From positions 27,849 through 91,848 of the forward strand of contig VXAY01002055.1 of NCBI GenBank assembly GCA_013399855.1: a DNA stretch of 64,000 nucleotides, written 5' to 3'. Shown here piece after piece: positions 56,601 to 62,889 of this stretch; the first letter of the stretch is position 1, and each line of letters opens with the position of its first letter. The DNA comes from Oxyruncus cristatus. Taxonomy: Eukaryota; Chordata; Aves; Passeriformes; Cotingidae. A program made the position numbers and the translations under genes. The notes beneath the pieces were generated by a model, which was not told the DNA's origin, searched no databases, and worked only from the letters and a program-made list of their open reading frames with translations.

Positions 56601-59600
56601 TCTATGGGGGTCCACCTCAACATTATATTTCAGTTCATGCTTCTGAAGATGCCCTAGCTGCTGGTCCTGCATTGCTTCGCCATAAAACTTTACTTGAGCC
56701 TACAAACACTCCTTTCAGGTGAGTCTAATTTATATAAATACTGACTACAGTATCTTTAATATAAATCAAGTATTAGGTTATTAGTGCATATGATAGAATT
56801 CATGAATCATATGCCAGTTTGAAGATTTACTCTAATCCACTGTGAAATGGTGGATGCACATCAGATTTCATGCATCTCTGATCCAAAGCAAGATCAGGAA
56901 AAACAACAGTTTCTAATTTTTTTCAAGTTCTTTTACTGAAGCCTAATGTACAGATTTTGAGGAAAAAGTATGGTTGACAATAAAGAATAAAAAATTTACC
57001 TTGAGAGATAATTAAGGATTAGAGACAATGAGTGAAATAATTACCCCACCTTTGGAGGTAATATAATCACATTCTTATCAGTATTATTACCTAAAATCAG
57101 AGAAGAAATATTTAGTATTTCTAATATTTGTATTGTTATGACTTCACATAATTGCATGTTCAGCTGGAAAAGTGTGCTCAGTTTCTTAAATTACAATTTT
57201 TAAATTAATCTTACTGTCACCTGTGGATTGCAGAATCAACAAAAAGTATGTCTTTTTATTGTAAAATATCCTACTGTGGTCATACTTAATTTTAGTAATG
57301 TGACTTGATTGAAAGGTCACAGTTTAATATGTGTCTGCTGTCTGATACTATTTTTAAGTTATGATTTTAAGCAGTTCAGAGTTTGTTGTTTTTTGGCCTG
57401 TCATAAGCAGCTATACTTGTCTTTATAATTTTTGCTTGAGTGTATTATTTCTAGGTATAAACATAAAATTTGAATTTGGATATGATTCTACAGTCCTTCC
57501 AATTTTGTTACTGAAAAGTCATGGATGTTTCAGAGATATTGCAAAGCTGATGATGTGTTCCTGGCAGGAAGTGTTAGTCATTCACTGTCCATGTGATAGG
57601 ATCAATCATTAGCACTAAACAGAAATGGTCCATGTTGTAAAGAATGAGTTGGACTAATAAATAATCTGTATGCTGCCCTTATCACTGTGTAATTTCTTGA
57701 AGAGATTTTTCTCACTTGTCCCAAAATAGGAGGAGAAAATGCTACATATTATTTTCCTTCTACCTTTTATACCTCCTCTCACGTGTAGGTTTCTCAGGAA
57801 GAGGGTATTAAAGTGCTTCCAAATAGGTCTTGTATAGTTTCTATAGATCTGCAGTTTTGCTTCAGCATTTCTTCTGACTATAGTTTGATTCGAATGTAAG
57901 ATATTACACTCTTGTATAAGTATGAACAATGTGTAAATATTAATTTTGACTTGATTCTGTAGATCTAGCAGTCATGTTGCACTATCTGTGAAGAGGCTCT
58001 GGCAATACTTGGTCAAACAGGAAGAAGTCCAGGAAACATTTATCAGAAATATTTTTACAAAGAAGCGATGCCTAAATGAGGTCGGTATGGTGTATAAAAT
58101 GGAGAAAATATTGCAGGTTAATCTGTGAACTTTTACTTAAGTTATTTAGCTGGCATGTTTACTTCTAGGGCATGAATGGTTAATACTCTTGGCTGTGACT
58201 CTAAATCCGCAGTATTTCTAATAAAAAATATTTGTCCGTTGTTTCATAGAATACAAAAATAATCAGTGTGTAACTGTAGAATGACAACTAACACAATTTG
58301 GCTACAGTCAGCCTCTTGTTAAGTTCAGTAAAGCTGCCTCAAAAGAGTGACAAACTTGAAAAATTCAAAGATTAAAACCATTAACCTCATCAACCAAAGT
58401 TCTAAAACTGTGAATTTTCCCTACCACAGTCATCCTGGTTTTTATCCACTGCTTTCTGTCATGTTATGATTCAATTTTAGTAAGAAAATTGGTCATACAA
58501 CAGTTATTATTTCTGTCTCTGATAATTTGTGCCAGTGTCTTTTTGGATTCCAGGTTCCAGATTCAGTTAAATGTTTTTAAATTTTGGTTCTGTAATGGAC
58601 TTTTAGAGGGGTTTTTTCTCCCTCTCTAGTTCCTCTCTTTTTCTTCTTACTCGCCACTACTCCCAGTAATTTGAAAGAATTGCTGGTATTATAGAAAAAA
58701 TGCGGAGTAGCATAAACAGAGAAGAAAGCAGCAGATGTGAACAAATTAAGCATTCAGGAAAAAGAATATTTATGACTGGTAAATATTGATAACATGGCAG
58801 CATAGAGGTCTCTGTGACCTAACCTTTGTTCTGTCACAACTAGAATATTAGCTTGTTTGAGTAATGTTGGCAAATTGTGTCCACTGCAGACTGCAGTTAA
58901 AAGGAAAATTGTTCCTTTTGTCCTTTAAAGTGCACCATTTTTGCTCATGCTTTATGTTAATGCAGCTGTGTTGCTATGCTATATGGACAGGTGTTTTGGG
59001 AGATTTTATATGTGCTTTATATGTTTCAAAGGGGGATCATGTACAACCTTACACAGCATAGGTGTATTTTTTTATCTTGTTGGTGTAGATTGCTTATTTT
59101 CCAAGAAATTTGACTTTTGGGATAGACAAGATGCTGTTACATCACAGAATAGGTAAATCAGTATGTCTTGTACTGAATACAGAGTTTAGAATTTGTTAAT
59201 TATTGTTACTACATAAAATGTGTGTGTGTGTGTGCTCAAAAAATGCTGTTGTGTTTCAGTTGTTCTGTGTTAGGATAAAAACCAAGGAATTAAGGATTTC
59301 CTTTATACCTTGTGTGTTAAGTCTTATCATTATGCTTTGTTCTGTTGTTGTTCTTTGCTTGGTGAAGTCATTAGAGGAGCACAGTGAAACCATGAAAAAC
59401 TCTGTGGTGGAAGAGCACATCATCAATAAGGTACACAGTAGTAATCCTCAAATTTATTAGACCTTACATCATTACAAAATGCTTTCTTTTTGAAATGGTG
59501 CTGATTTCACTTACAGTCTTTGGTGACATAGCAGGCAAACTTAAAAATGCACTTTTGCAAGGGATTGAGTTAAACTAGTCTTATTATAGAGTTTATCTGA

Positions 59601-62441
59601 ATCCTAATTTTGCTAGAAAGCTGCATGAAGCAACCAAGTACAAACAATATGTCGTATCAAATTCTGTAGCTATGGCAAGTAAAGAGCTGAAGTTGAGATT
59701 TGTACAAGTGACAAAAATTTAGTAGGAGTATGGTACATAGTACATACAGGACCTTTCACCAATATGAGATATATAGAATAGTTGCCTGTAAGTGGAAGTA
59801 GTTAACTGAAGTTACAGCAGTTAGCATGATACTGGTTTGCTACCGAAAATTTTCACTGAACCTTGTTTTAAAGATGGTGACAAATGAACCCATGTAACAG
59901 TTTTGTAGCAAGTTTCTTGGAAGATTGATATTGAAAAGGTATAATATTCTGCCTGAAAATTCAAATGAATACTGAATTCTTGTCTCTCTTTTGCAAAACT
60001 AATGTGAAGACAGAAATGAGAACACTCTGTGATGTCCTTGAGCTACATTATTGTTAATTATATGATAAAGCAGTATTAGGAAATAGGTAATTGGAACTGA
60101 CTGGGGAAAAATAATTTTAATTTCATGCAGGTTTGTTCACCGTAACACACAGATCATGGTTTTGTATCTGTTTGTCACTGCAGTTTTGTGCAGTATTGCA
60201 TACATAAAATCATCAAGGTATCAATTTTGTTTTGACATAAAAAAACGTATTCTACTTCTTCATCTCTAACAGCTATAGACTTTTTTCAGACTTCCAAAAA
60301 GACCATTTGCAGATCTTTGACAGCACAGTCTTACTGTTTTCAAGTAAAATATCCTTGATTAAATCTTTTAAAGGTCAAAAGATAAGAATTTGAAGATGAG
60401 AGTTCTGGAATAGTTCTTGGTGTTTTGAAGAAAATANNNNNNNNNNNNNNNNNNNNAAAATATAAAATTTTACATTTGTTATTCAGGTTTAAATTTTCAG
60501 ATTACCATTATTTTGGCAGTGCCATTTTTTTTACTGTAAAATAATTGTGTAACTGCGACAGACTGAGTCTGTAATCTATCACTTTAATACTTGCAATGCT
60601 GAGCTCTTTAATTTTGAACAGAAGCGCTACAGTGCTAGTAGCATTTAGAATTTTGTGTGTGCTGGTAAATAACCCAATGCATTTCTAAAGTACAAAATGG
60701 TAGACAATAGTCAAATCAAACATTAGATCACATTAAGAAAATTTAAAAAAAAAAAAAGAATATGTAATAGTAAAAAGTTTGTGATACTGCAATGTACAGA
60801 ATTCCAGATTTATTCAGTTGTGGAAAAATGTGAATAGATAGGCTGACAAAGTACAAATTTATTTTCCCACTCAGGAGCTTACCTGTACCTTCTTTTGGAC
60901 TGTTTCATCAGTTTCAGTGCTAAGAGCCTTCAAAGACTCAACAAAATTTTTTGAGAGCGAAACATCAAGATTCAAAATTTTAGTCGTCAACAGCAAGTGT
61001 GTGCAGCCTTGCTGTTTTTCAGTGTCCCTGAAAAACTTGAAAATAAACATAGAACTGTGACTTCTGTGACAAATTACATTTTCTCTGTTGCTGTGGTGAT
61101 CTCAACATGGCAGTTGGAAGTAGATTATTACACAAAACAGATTTTCCATAATTGTTACAGGCTGTGTTTTTTGAATTTTCTTAGAATTCAAAGGAATTAA
61201 AAAAAGGAAAAAAGAAATTTCATATGAAACAATTTTTGGTCTCTGTACATTCATAAAAAAGCAATGTTGCATAAAAGTTTGTTTTTAATTGTGCTTTACT
61301 TTTTAAATACAGATAGAAACAGATTTGGGATACCCAGGAGGCAAGGCAAGAATAATCCATAAAGAGTCTGACATCATTACGGCTTTTGCAGTCAATAAGG
61401 TCAGTGTAAAGGAGGTAGAATAATCTAATTGTGTTGTACTTCCACCAGATACACAAGTGGCAGTCCCATTGTGAATGTGTGAGATAAGATTTGCCAGCAC
61501 CTTCAGCTACTTTTAGCGCACAGAACTTTTAGCACTCCCTTCTCAAAAGCACTTCACCTTTGTATAATTAAGCAGTTCTACTACAAGTTGACTTTTTTTT
61601 CTTTTGTGCTTTATATTGAGGGAATGGAGAGGTGCCATCTGCTTTTTCTTTAAGCCTGTGTATAGGAGTATTTGTCCTTTTCTGTCAAAAACAACAAGAA
61701 AGTAATATTTTCCTGTGTTCAGCCATGTAACCCACCAGAAGTGAAGGAGGGGAGCTTGTTTACAAACACTGTAGTATAGTTACCTGTTTATCCTCTGAGA
61801 AGAGCAAGGAGATACTTGATCTGCTTGAGGGAGGTATAAGATACAAATAGTGTGTGATGATATCGCAGGTGGAAATAAGTTATAAAAGAGAAATGTCAAG
61901 TTTAAACATACATAGATGAGATATATATGTTTGGGGTTTTATAAGTTGGTTAAGTGTGTATTTGTTTGAACAATGGTGCCATAACCATAGAAAACTAAAA
62001 TAAGCCTCTTTTTGAGGTTTCCTTTTGTATCTCCTTTTCTGTGTGTTACTTTTTTTCAGGCAAATCGGAACTGCATTGCAATAGCATCAAGTCATGATAT
62101 TCAAGAGTTAGATGTTTCTGCGATTTTAGCTACGCAAATCTATACCTGGGTTGATGATGATGTGGAAATAGAAAATAAAGGGTACATGTTCTTTGTTTTC
62201 AATATCACAGCTTTGACTGTGGATAATTCAGAATAACAAAGCATGGTATTTGATGTTGCTGTTTGGAATCTTAACTTACAGTGTGGTTTTCATTTACAGG
62301 GTTGATGATTTCTTAGTTATACATGCTCGTGATGATCTGGTAAATGTTCAGGGAACTACTCCTTATACTCATAGTAATCCTGGCACACCTATCAATATGC
62401 CTTGGCTTGGTAGTACACAAACTGGCAGGGGAGCATCTGTG
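5514..62441 (+). CDS. DMXL1: DMXL1 (DmX-like protein 1), partial, exons 2-37
   Basis: The conceptual protein joins 35 constitutive exons with consistent phases into 2702 codons without a stop; 36 exons if the cassette at 59368-59430 is counted. It matches vertebrate DMXL1 from about residue 30 to about 2731 of roughly 3030. Known for the family: a large WD40 protein related to yeast Rav1 and to rabconnectin-3 (DMXL2), acting in V-ATPase assembly and acidification of endolysosomal compartments. Visible layout: N-terminal WD40-type repeats (exons 2-11), a highly conserved block in exon 12, a Rav1p_C-like helical region (exons 18-24), an acidic linker (exons 29-30), and the start of the C-terminal WD40 region. 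DMXL1 is preferred to DMXL2 because stretches such as [18 protein letters not shown] and HARDDL match my memory of DMXL1. Exon 1 and the C-terminal exons lie outside. A processed pseudogene is ruled out by the intact introns. Confidence 0.95.
5640..9274 (+). other. DMXL1 intron 2
   Basis: A 3.6-kb intron. It carries an antisense CR1 fragment (about 7085-7665). I see no other gene, RNA or structured repeat; the remaining sequence is AT-rich and unremarkable. Confidence 0.8.
7085..7665 (-). mobile_element. CR1 LINE fragment, antisense
   Basis: The minus strand reads as degraded CR1 ORF2 C-terminal sequence (for example [16 protein letters not shown], on the complement of about 7240-7290). Typical antisense CR1 phrases are visible on the plus strand, such as 'cattcttttgatgcagccca' near 7309. 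The copy is old and has several frame breaks. The ends are approximate; the right end may extend somewhat further. Confidence 0.82.
9275..9352 (+). CDS. DMXL1: DMXL1 exon 3 (aa ~72-97)
   Basis: 78 nt, phase 0 to 0, encoding [17 protein letters not shown] and a divergent Ser/His tail. It continues the first WD blade. Donor gtaagt at 9353. The 1.9-kb intron 3 that follows shows nothing recognisable beyond AT-rich sequence. Confidence 0.93.
11247..11325 (+). CDS. DMXL1: DMXL1 exon 4 (aa ~98-124)
   Basis: 79 nt, phase 0 to 1. It encodes YQWQKSAQ followed by [10 protein letters not shown], the typical strand entering the next WD blade. Donor gtagga at 11326. Intron 4 (464 bp) has no other feature. 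Confidence 0.94.
11790..11922 (+). CDS. DMXL1: DMXL1 exon 5 (aa ~124-168)
   Basis: 133 nt, phase 1 to 2. It encodes [15 protein letters not shown], a WD-like strand ending in L-W, then an acidic loop and GEWRCIWQC. Donor gtaaga. The 2.2-kb intron 5 that follows holds no recognisable element. Confidence 0.94.
14157..14223 (+). CDS. DMXL1: DMXL1 exon 6 (aa ~168-190)
   Basis: 67 nt, phase 2 to 0, encoding [22 protein letters not shown], a textbook WD40 strand ('FSPDG-FFATAG'). Donor gtaagc at 14224. Intron 6 (2.9 kb) follows, with a poly-A run and an unresolved base around 16091-16112. Confidence 0.95.
16478..16725. other. Candidate conserved non-coding block in intron 6
   Basis: A stretch of intron 6 more compositionally complex than its flanks, with several CpGs and homeodomain-like TTAATTTAT around 16600. 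It happens to contain an 82-codon open frame, but I recognise no protein family in it, and it is not flanked in a way that would join exons 6 and 7 in phase. I note it only as a possible regulatory or conserved element. Confidence 0.2.
17114..17289 (+). CDS. DMXL1: DMXL1 exon 7 (aa ~191-249)
   Basis: 176 nt, phase 0 to 2. It encodes [15 protein letters not shown] (WD blade end) and [20 protein letters not shown]. It ends inside an Arg codon completed by exon 8. The donor is the less common gtcagt. The 1.4-kb intron 7 shows nothing recognisable. Confidence 0.95.
18707..18896 (+). CDS. DMXL1: DMXL1 exon 8 (aa ~249-312)
   Basis: 190 nt, phase 2 to 0. It encodes [20 protein letters not shown], a WD strand with a terminal R-L-W, then [11 protein letters not shown] and a basic segment. 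Donor gtaaga. The 1.5-kb intron 8 has no recognised element. Confidence 0.95.
20399..20567 (+). CDS. DMXL1: DMXL1 exon 9 (aa ~313-369)
   Basis: 169 nt, phase 0 to 1. It encodes the basic run FRRGRRRT, then [17 protein letters not shown] and [12 protein letters not shown]. The His- and Arg-rich segment is shared with mammalian DMXL1. Donor gtaaga at 20568. Confidence 0.95.
21745..21783. repeat. Poly-T tract
   Basis: 39 nt of T interrupted once by C and once by G, ending 15 bp before the LTR at 21799. It is probably a simple repeat and prone to length errors. Confidence 0.9.
21799..22379 (+). mobile_element. Avian ERV long terminal repeat (solo, copy 1)
   Basis: Starts TGTCGTGGTTTAACCC and ends in ...AGTACA, so it has TG...CA ends. 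It shares its full layout with the LTR at 50243-50840: 'gctcactcccc', 'ggggagagaatc', 'gtttaatagggaaagcaaaa', 'cttgggaagacaaa', 'gctcagcaataac' and 'gaagaaaattaact'. There are no internal retroviral genes beside it, so it is probably a solo LTR. The flanking 5-mers (ggtag / gctaa) match poorly, so a target duplication is not clear. The family name is not assigned. Confidence 0.85.
24380..24592 (+). CDS. DMXL1: DMXL1 exon 10 (aa ~369-439)
   Basis: 213 nt, phase 1 to 1. It encodes [38 protein letters not shown] and a divergent acidic tail. The conserved part is DMXL1-like. Donor gtaaaa, a weaker site. Intron 10 (755 bp) is AT-rich with nothing recognised. Confidence 0.95.
25348..25601 (+). CDS. 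DMXL1: DMXL1 exon 11 (aa ~440-524)
   Basis: 254 nt, phase 1 to 0. It begins with a variable Glu/Lys-rich linker, then encodes [18 protein letters not shown] and [20 protein letters not shown], a strongly conserved WD blade. It is followed by a 93-bp intron, the shortest in the window. Confidence 0.96.
25695..26379 (+). CDS. DMXL1: DMXL1 exon 12 (aa ~525-753)
   Basis: 685 nt, phase 0 to 1. It encodes one of the best-conserved blocks of the DMXL family: [36 protein letters not shown], then [20 protein letters not shown] and [19 protein letters not shown] variable Ser/Gln-rich insert near residues 675-705 separates the two conserved parts. The donor is gtgagt. Confidence 0.97.
26867..26967. other. 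Poly-A run and assembly gap in intron 12
   Basis: A run of 23 A (26867-26889) leads straight into 78 N (26890-26967). The sequence is unresolved, so the true length of intron 12 (26380-27019) is unknown. Exons 12 and 13 on either side are complete. Confidence 0.95.
27020..27141 (+). CDS. DMXL1: DMXL1 exon 13 (aa ~753-793)
   Basis: 122 nt, phase 1 to 0. It encodes [20 protein letters not shown] and [17 protein letters not shown], a WD blade of the DMXL type. Donor gtaagt at 27142. Intron 13 (543 bp) is featureless. Confidence 0.95.
27685..27774 (+). CDS. DMXL1: DMXL1 exon 14 (aa ~794-823)
   Basis: 90 nt, phase 0 to 0. It encodes [20 protein letters not shown] and [10 protein letters not shown], near-identical in both DMXL paralogues. 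Donor gtaaga. It is followed by a 302-bp intron with nothing recognised. Confidence 0.95.
28077..28179 (+). CDS. DMXL1: DMXL1 exon 15 (aa ~824-858)
   Basis: 103 nt, phase 0 to 1. It encodes [16 protein letters not shown] and then a lineage-variable Lys/Asn tail. Donor gtaaag. Intron 15 (1.7 kb) contains an AT-rich perfect hairpin at 28914-28940 but no exon I can support. Confidence 0.93.
28914..28940. repeat. Perfect AT-rich inverted repeat
   Basis: A 12-bp arm (tataatatgaaa), a 3-nt spacer and its exact reverse complement, in intron 15. Such palindromes are common in AT-rich introns, and no function is implied. Confidence 0.85.
29877..29993 (+). CDS. DMXL1: DMXL1 exon 16 (aa ~858-897)
   Basis: 117 nt, phase 1 to 1. 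It encodes [13 protein letters not shown] and [15 protein letters not shown], with the W-H-L strand typical of the family. Donor gtaagc. Intron 16 (816 bp) shows nothing recognisable. Confidence 0.94.
30810..31034 (+). CDS. DMXL1: DMXL1 exon 17 (aa ~897-972)
   Basis: 225 nt, phase 1 to 1. It begins with an acidic Thr/Ser linker, then encodes [19 protein letters not shown] and [12 protein letters not shown]. The donor, gtttgt, is weak. The boundary is fixed by the phase-1 Gly codon completed by exon 18. Intron 17 (642 bp) is AT-rich. Confidence 0.93.
31677..33368 (+). CDS. DMXL1: DMXL1 exon 18 (aa ~972-1536)
   Basis: 1692 nt, phase 1 to 1, the largest exon in the window. It encodes [20 protein letters not shown] and VRFWRC (WD blade), [56 protein letters not shown], a Ser/Thr-rich variable segment, then [34 protein letters not shown] and [18 protein letters not shown]. 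The last third enters the Rav1p_C-like helical region. The acceptor after a T-rich tract is at 31675-31676 and the donor is gtaagg. It has an uninterrupted frame of 563 whole codons, and its order of motifs is that of mammalian DMXL1. Confidence 0.98.
33925..34035 (+). CDS. DMXL1: DMXL1 exon 19 (aa ~1536-1573)
   Basis: 111 nt, phase 1 to 1. It encodes [20 protein letters not shown] and [11 protein letters not shown], part of the Rav1p_C-like region. Donor gtaact. Intron 19 (1.3 kb) has a 23-nt T run (34140-34162) and no other feature. Confidence 0.96.
35339..35508 (+). CDS. DMXL1: DMXL1 exon 20 (aa ~1573-1629)
   Basis: 170 nt, phase 1 to 0. It encodes [20 protein letters not shown] and [19 protein letters not shown], signature segments of the Rav1 family helical domain. 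Donor gtaaat. Intron 20 (1.2 kb) is without recognised elements. Confidence 0.97.
36670..36767 (+). CDS. DMXL1: DMXL1 exon 21 (aa ~1630-1662)
   Basis: 98 nt, phase 0 to 2. It encodes [20 protein letters not shown] and [13 protein letters not shown], the most recognisable Rav1p_C motif. The last Arg codon is split with exon 22. Donor gtagga. Intron 21 (723 bp) is featureless. Confidence 0.97.
37491..37656 (+). CDS. DMXL1: DMXL1 exon 22 (aa ~1662-1717)
   Basis: 166 nt, phase 2 to 0. It encodes [39 protein letters not shown] and [10 protein letters not shown], helical-repeat-like and strongly conserved. Donor gtaata. Intron 22 (730 bp) is featureless. Confidence 0.97.
38387..38636 (+). CDS. DMXL1: DMXL1 exon 23 (aa ~1718-1801)
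   Basis: 250 nt, phase 0 to 1. It encodes [20 protein letters not shown] and [19 protein letters not shown]. Between them lies a variable loop. Donor gtaaga. Intron 23 (1.4 kb) holds nothing recognised. Confidence 0.96.
40069..41159 (+). CDS. DMXL1: DMXL1 exon 24 (aa ~1801-2164)
   Basis: 1091 nt, phase 1 to 0, the second largest exon. It encodes [39 protein letters not shown], a long low-conservation Ser/Asp/Glu segment with [13 protein letters not shown], then [37 protein letters not shown] and [20 protein letters not shown]. The order and the HFGSSDT element identify DMXL1 rather than DMXL2. Donor gtacgt. It is followed by a short 258-bp intron. Confidence 0.97.
41418..41609 (+). CDS. DMXL1: DMXL1 exon 25 (aa ~2165-2228)
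   Basis: 192 nt, phase 0 to 0. It encodes a Ser/Pro-rich start, then [20 protein letters not shown] and [18 protein letters not shown]. Donor gtacgt. Intron 25 (1.2 kb) is AT-rich, with TA-rich sequence near 41915-41945. Confidence 0.96.
42812..42888 (+). CDS. DMXL1: DMXL1 exon 26 (aa ~2229-2254)
   Basis: 77 nt, phase 0 to 2. It encodes [20 protein letters not shown] and DGHSY. It is followed by a short 181-bp intron. Donor gtaaag. Confidence 0.95.
43070..43197 (+). CDS. DMXL1: DMXL1 exon 27 (aa ~2254-2297)
   Basis: 128 nt, phase 2 to 1. It encodes [20 protein letters not shown], a Ser/Thr-rich stretch and [11 protein letters not shown], a conserved motif. Donor gtatct. Intron 27 (1.4 kb) shows nothing recognisable. 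Confidence 0.95.
44606..44854 (+). CDS. DMXL1: DMXL1 exon 28 (aa ~2297-2380)
   Basis: 249 nt, phase 1 to 1. It encodes [40 protein letters not shown] and [29 protein letters not shown] is DMXL1-specific as far as I recall. The donor is gttagt. Confidence 0.96.
47401..48567 (-). mobile_element. ERVL-like LTR, antisense to DMXL1
   Basis: About 1167 bp with near-perfect 14-bp inverted ends: TGTCGTGGGTTTAC at the left and GTAAACCCATGACA at the right, so TG...CA on either strand. On the minus strand it reads as an avian LTR I recognise: GC-rich repeated 'ctggagca' and 'gttggagaaact' phrases, a (GA)n tract, then AATAAA signals towards the left end (for example, complement of TTTATT at 47644-47649). 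Just outside the right end, the minus strand reads aaggtgggggatt, resembling a polypurine tract, so it may be a 3' LTR with a remnant of the internal region. The open frames inside it on both strands are not genes. The class assignment is from memory. Confidence 0.75.
47747..47769. repeat. (TC)n microsatellite inside the LTR
   Basis: 23 nt of uninterrupted TC dinucleotides, (GA)n on the LTR's own strand. Confidence 0.95.
50243..50840 (+). mobile_element. Avian ERV long terminal repeat (solo, copy 2)
   Basis: 598 bp, from TGTCATGGTTTAGCCCC to ...AACTAGCACA. It has the same family layout and orientation as 21799-22379. Flanking 5-mers are gtagc (50238-50242) and gtagt (50841-50845), a likely target-site duplication with one mismatch, which fits a solo LTR. 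There is no gag, pol or env sequence nearby. Confidence 0.88.
52900..53063 (+). CDS. DMXL1: DMXL1 exon 29 (aa ~2380-2434)
   Basis: 164 nt, phase 1 to 0. It begins with a basic, Ser-rich linker that differs from mammals, then encodes [18 protein letters not shown], a signature shared by both paralogues. Donor gtaatt. Intron 29 (1.0 kb) is AT-rich. Confidence 0.95.
54079..54212 (+). CDS. DMXL1: DMXL1 exon 30 (aa ~2435-2479)
   Basis: 134 nt, phase 0 to 2. It encodes [17 protein letters not shown], an acidic segment (SDEDEIDGD) and a Ser/Asn-rich stretch ending NSNSY. The acidic run is shorter than the Asp-rich run I recall in human DMXL1. Donor gtaagt. Intron 30 (351 bp) carries a 22-bp tandem duplication. 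Confidence 0.93.
54276..54319. repeat. 22-bp exact tandem duplication
   Basis: The unit tttgagttaatacaccagta plus 'ac' occurs twice back to back (54276-54297, 54298-54319), in intron 30 just after the exon 30 donor. It looks like a recent replication slip or small duplication. Confidence 0.95.
54564..54649 (+). CDS. DMXL1: DMXL1 exon 31 (aa ~2479-2508)
   Basis: 86 nt, phase 2 to 1. It encodes [20 protein letters not shown] and PLAGHDLS, a hydrophobic helix conserved in DMXL1 and DMXL2. Donor gtaata. Confidence 0.95.
54650..56516 (+). other. DMXL1 intron 31
   Basis: A 1.9-kb intron, about two thirds of which is an antisense CR1 element (55003-56290). Unique sequence flanks it on both sides, with no additional exon. 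Confidence 0.85.
55003..56290 (-). mobile_element. CR1 LINE, long antisense fragment
   Basis: The longest CR1 copy in the window (about 1.3 kb). Its 3' terminus is at the left end: 'catagattcgtagaatggtt' at 55003-55022 is the complement of the CR1 tail. The minus strand then runs back through the ORF2 C-terminus into reverse-transcriptase sequence (phrases such as 'gccttgcagaagtc' near 56094). Several stops and frameshifts mark it as dead. The 5' end near 56290 is approximate. Confidence 0.92.
56517..56718 (+). CDS. DMXL1: DMXL1 exon 32 (aa ~2508-2575)
   Basis: 202 nt, phase 1 to 2. It encodes [37 protein letters not shown] and [19 protein letters not shown]. Donor gtgagt. Intron 32 (1.2 kb) shows nothing recognised. 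Confidence 0.96.
57963..58080 (+). CDS. DMXL1: DMXL1 exon 33 (aa ~2575-2614)
   Basis: 118 nt, phase 2 to 0. It encodes [20 protein letters not shown] and [13 protein letters not shown]. The donor, gtcggt, is weak; the next GT (58085) would shift the frame. It can join the cassette exon or exon 35 directly, both in phase 0. Confidence 0.95.
59219..59234. repeat. (TG)8 microsatellite upstream of the cassette exon
   Basis: Eight TG units in intron 33, about 135 nt before the cassette exon. UG repeats in RNA are known binding sites for CELF-family splicing factors; a role here is inference. Confidence 0.9.
59368..59430 (+). CDS. DMXL1: DMXL1 alternative cassette exon, 21 codons
   Basis: 63 nt, phase 0 to 0, between exons 33 and 35. 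It encodes [18 protein letters not shown] plus INK, highly charged and without a stop. The acceptor AG is at 59366-59367 after a T/G-rich tract, and the donor is gtacac, a weak site. Its length keeps the frame whether included or skipped. From memory, human DMXL1 has two isoforms differing by 21 residues (3027 and 3048), which would fit this exon. The insertion falls just before the conserved [15 protein letters not shown] segment. An alternative acceptor 9 nt in would give an early stop. Confidence 0.72.
59622..59627 (+). promoter_or_regulatory. Candidate Rbfox site (TGCATG) after the cassette exon
   Basis: A TGCATG hexamer about 190 nt downstream of the cassette donor, in intron 34. (U)GCAUG downstream of an alternative exon is the established Rbfox context for promoting inclusion. 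A single hexamer can occur by chance. Confidence 0.35.
60437..60456. other. Assembly gap (20 N) in intron 34
   Basis: Twenty undetermined bases inside the 1.9-kb intron 34 (59431-61312). The rest of that intron shows no recognised element apart from the candidate Rbfox site. Confidence 0.98.
61313..61399 (+). CDS. DMXL1: DMXL1 exon 35 (aa ~2615-2643)
   Basis: 87 nt, phase 0 to 0. It encodes [20 protein letters not shown] and IITAFAVNK, nearly invariant in both paralogues, at the entry to the C-terminal WD40 region. Donor gtcagt. Intron 35 (660 bp) is featureless. Confidence 0.96.
62060..62181 (+). CDS. DMXL1: DMXL1 exon 36 (aa ~2644-2684)
   Basis: 122 nt, phase 0 to 2. It encodes [20 protein letters not shown] and [17 protein letters not shown]. 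The donor, gtacat at 62182, is set by the split Gly codon shared with exon 37. It is followed by a 118-bp intron. Confidence 0.94.
62300..62441 (+). CDS. DMXL1: DMXL1 exon 37 (aa ~2684-2731), last in window
   Basis: 142 nt, phase 2 to 0. It encodes [38 protein letters not shown] and [17 protein letters not shown] is DMXL1-specific by memory. Donor gtaagt at 62442. The next expected exon (the first full C-terminal WD repeats) is not found before 64000. Confidence 0.95.
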
Positions 62442-62889
62442 GTAAGTCACTTGTCAGAGATTACCTTCATGTGTTCTATCTGCTTATCTCTTTCTGTCTG
62501 TTCAGTGTTGCTGGTTATATTTTACAATTAGTGTGTAAGTAAATGTAGCTTGTCTGTGTAATCAAGATGAGCTGAATTTTTTAATAACAATTCCCTTAAT
62601 AGGTTATTATTATAAATACTGTACATAATATAGGGGACACCAACTAAGCAAGCAAAGCTTTTAGACAAGCCATATATGGTTTCTTTACTTAAGATGCATA
62701 ATTTAAAAATAAAGAATTAGAGTTTAGGTAAGAAGTTGCTTCTTAAATTGTTCTTTGATGGCTTGAAGCCAAATGCTCTATCTAAAAAGCATATATTCAG
62801 CAGATTTCAGGCTATAAATTTGTAAGGATTGGGTAGAAATATTTAAATGAAATGTTGAAGTAGCTTTTATTTTAAGTGTGATCTTCAGC

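Noticed and set aside
58081..58090. Alternative donor gtatgg at 58085 for exon 33
   Set aside because: It would add 4 nt and shift the frame; gtcggt at 58081 keeps the conserved Asn-Glu-Ile junction.
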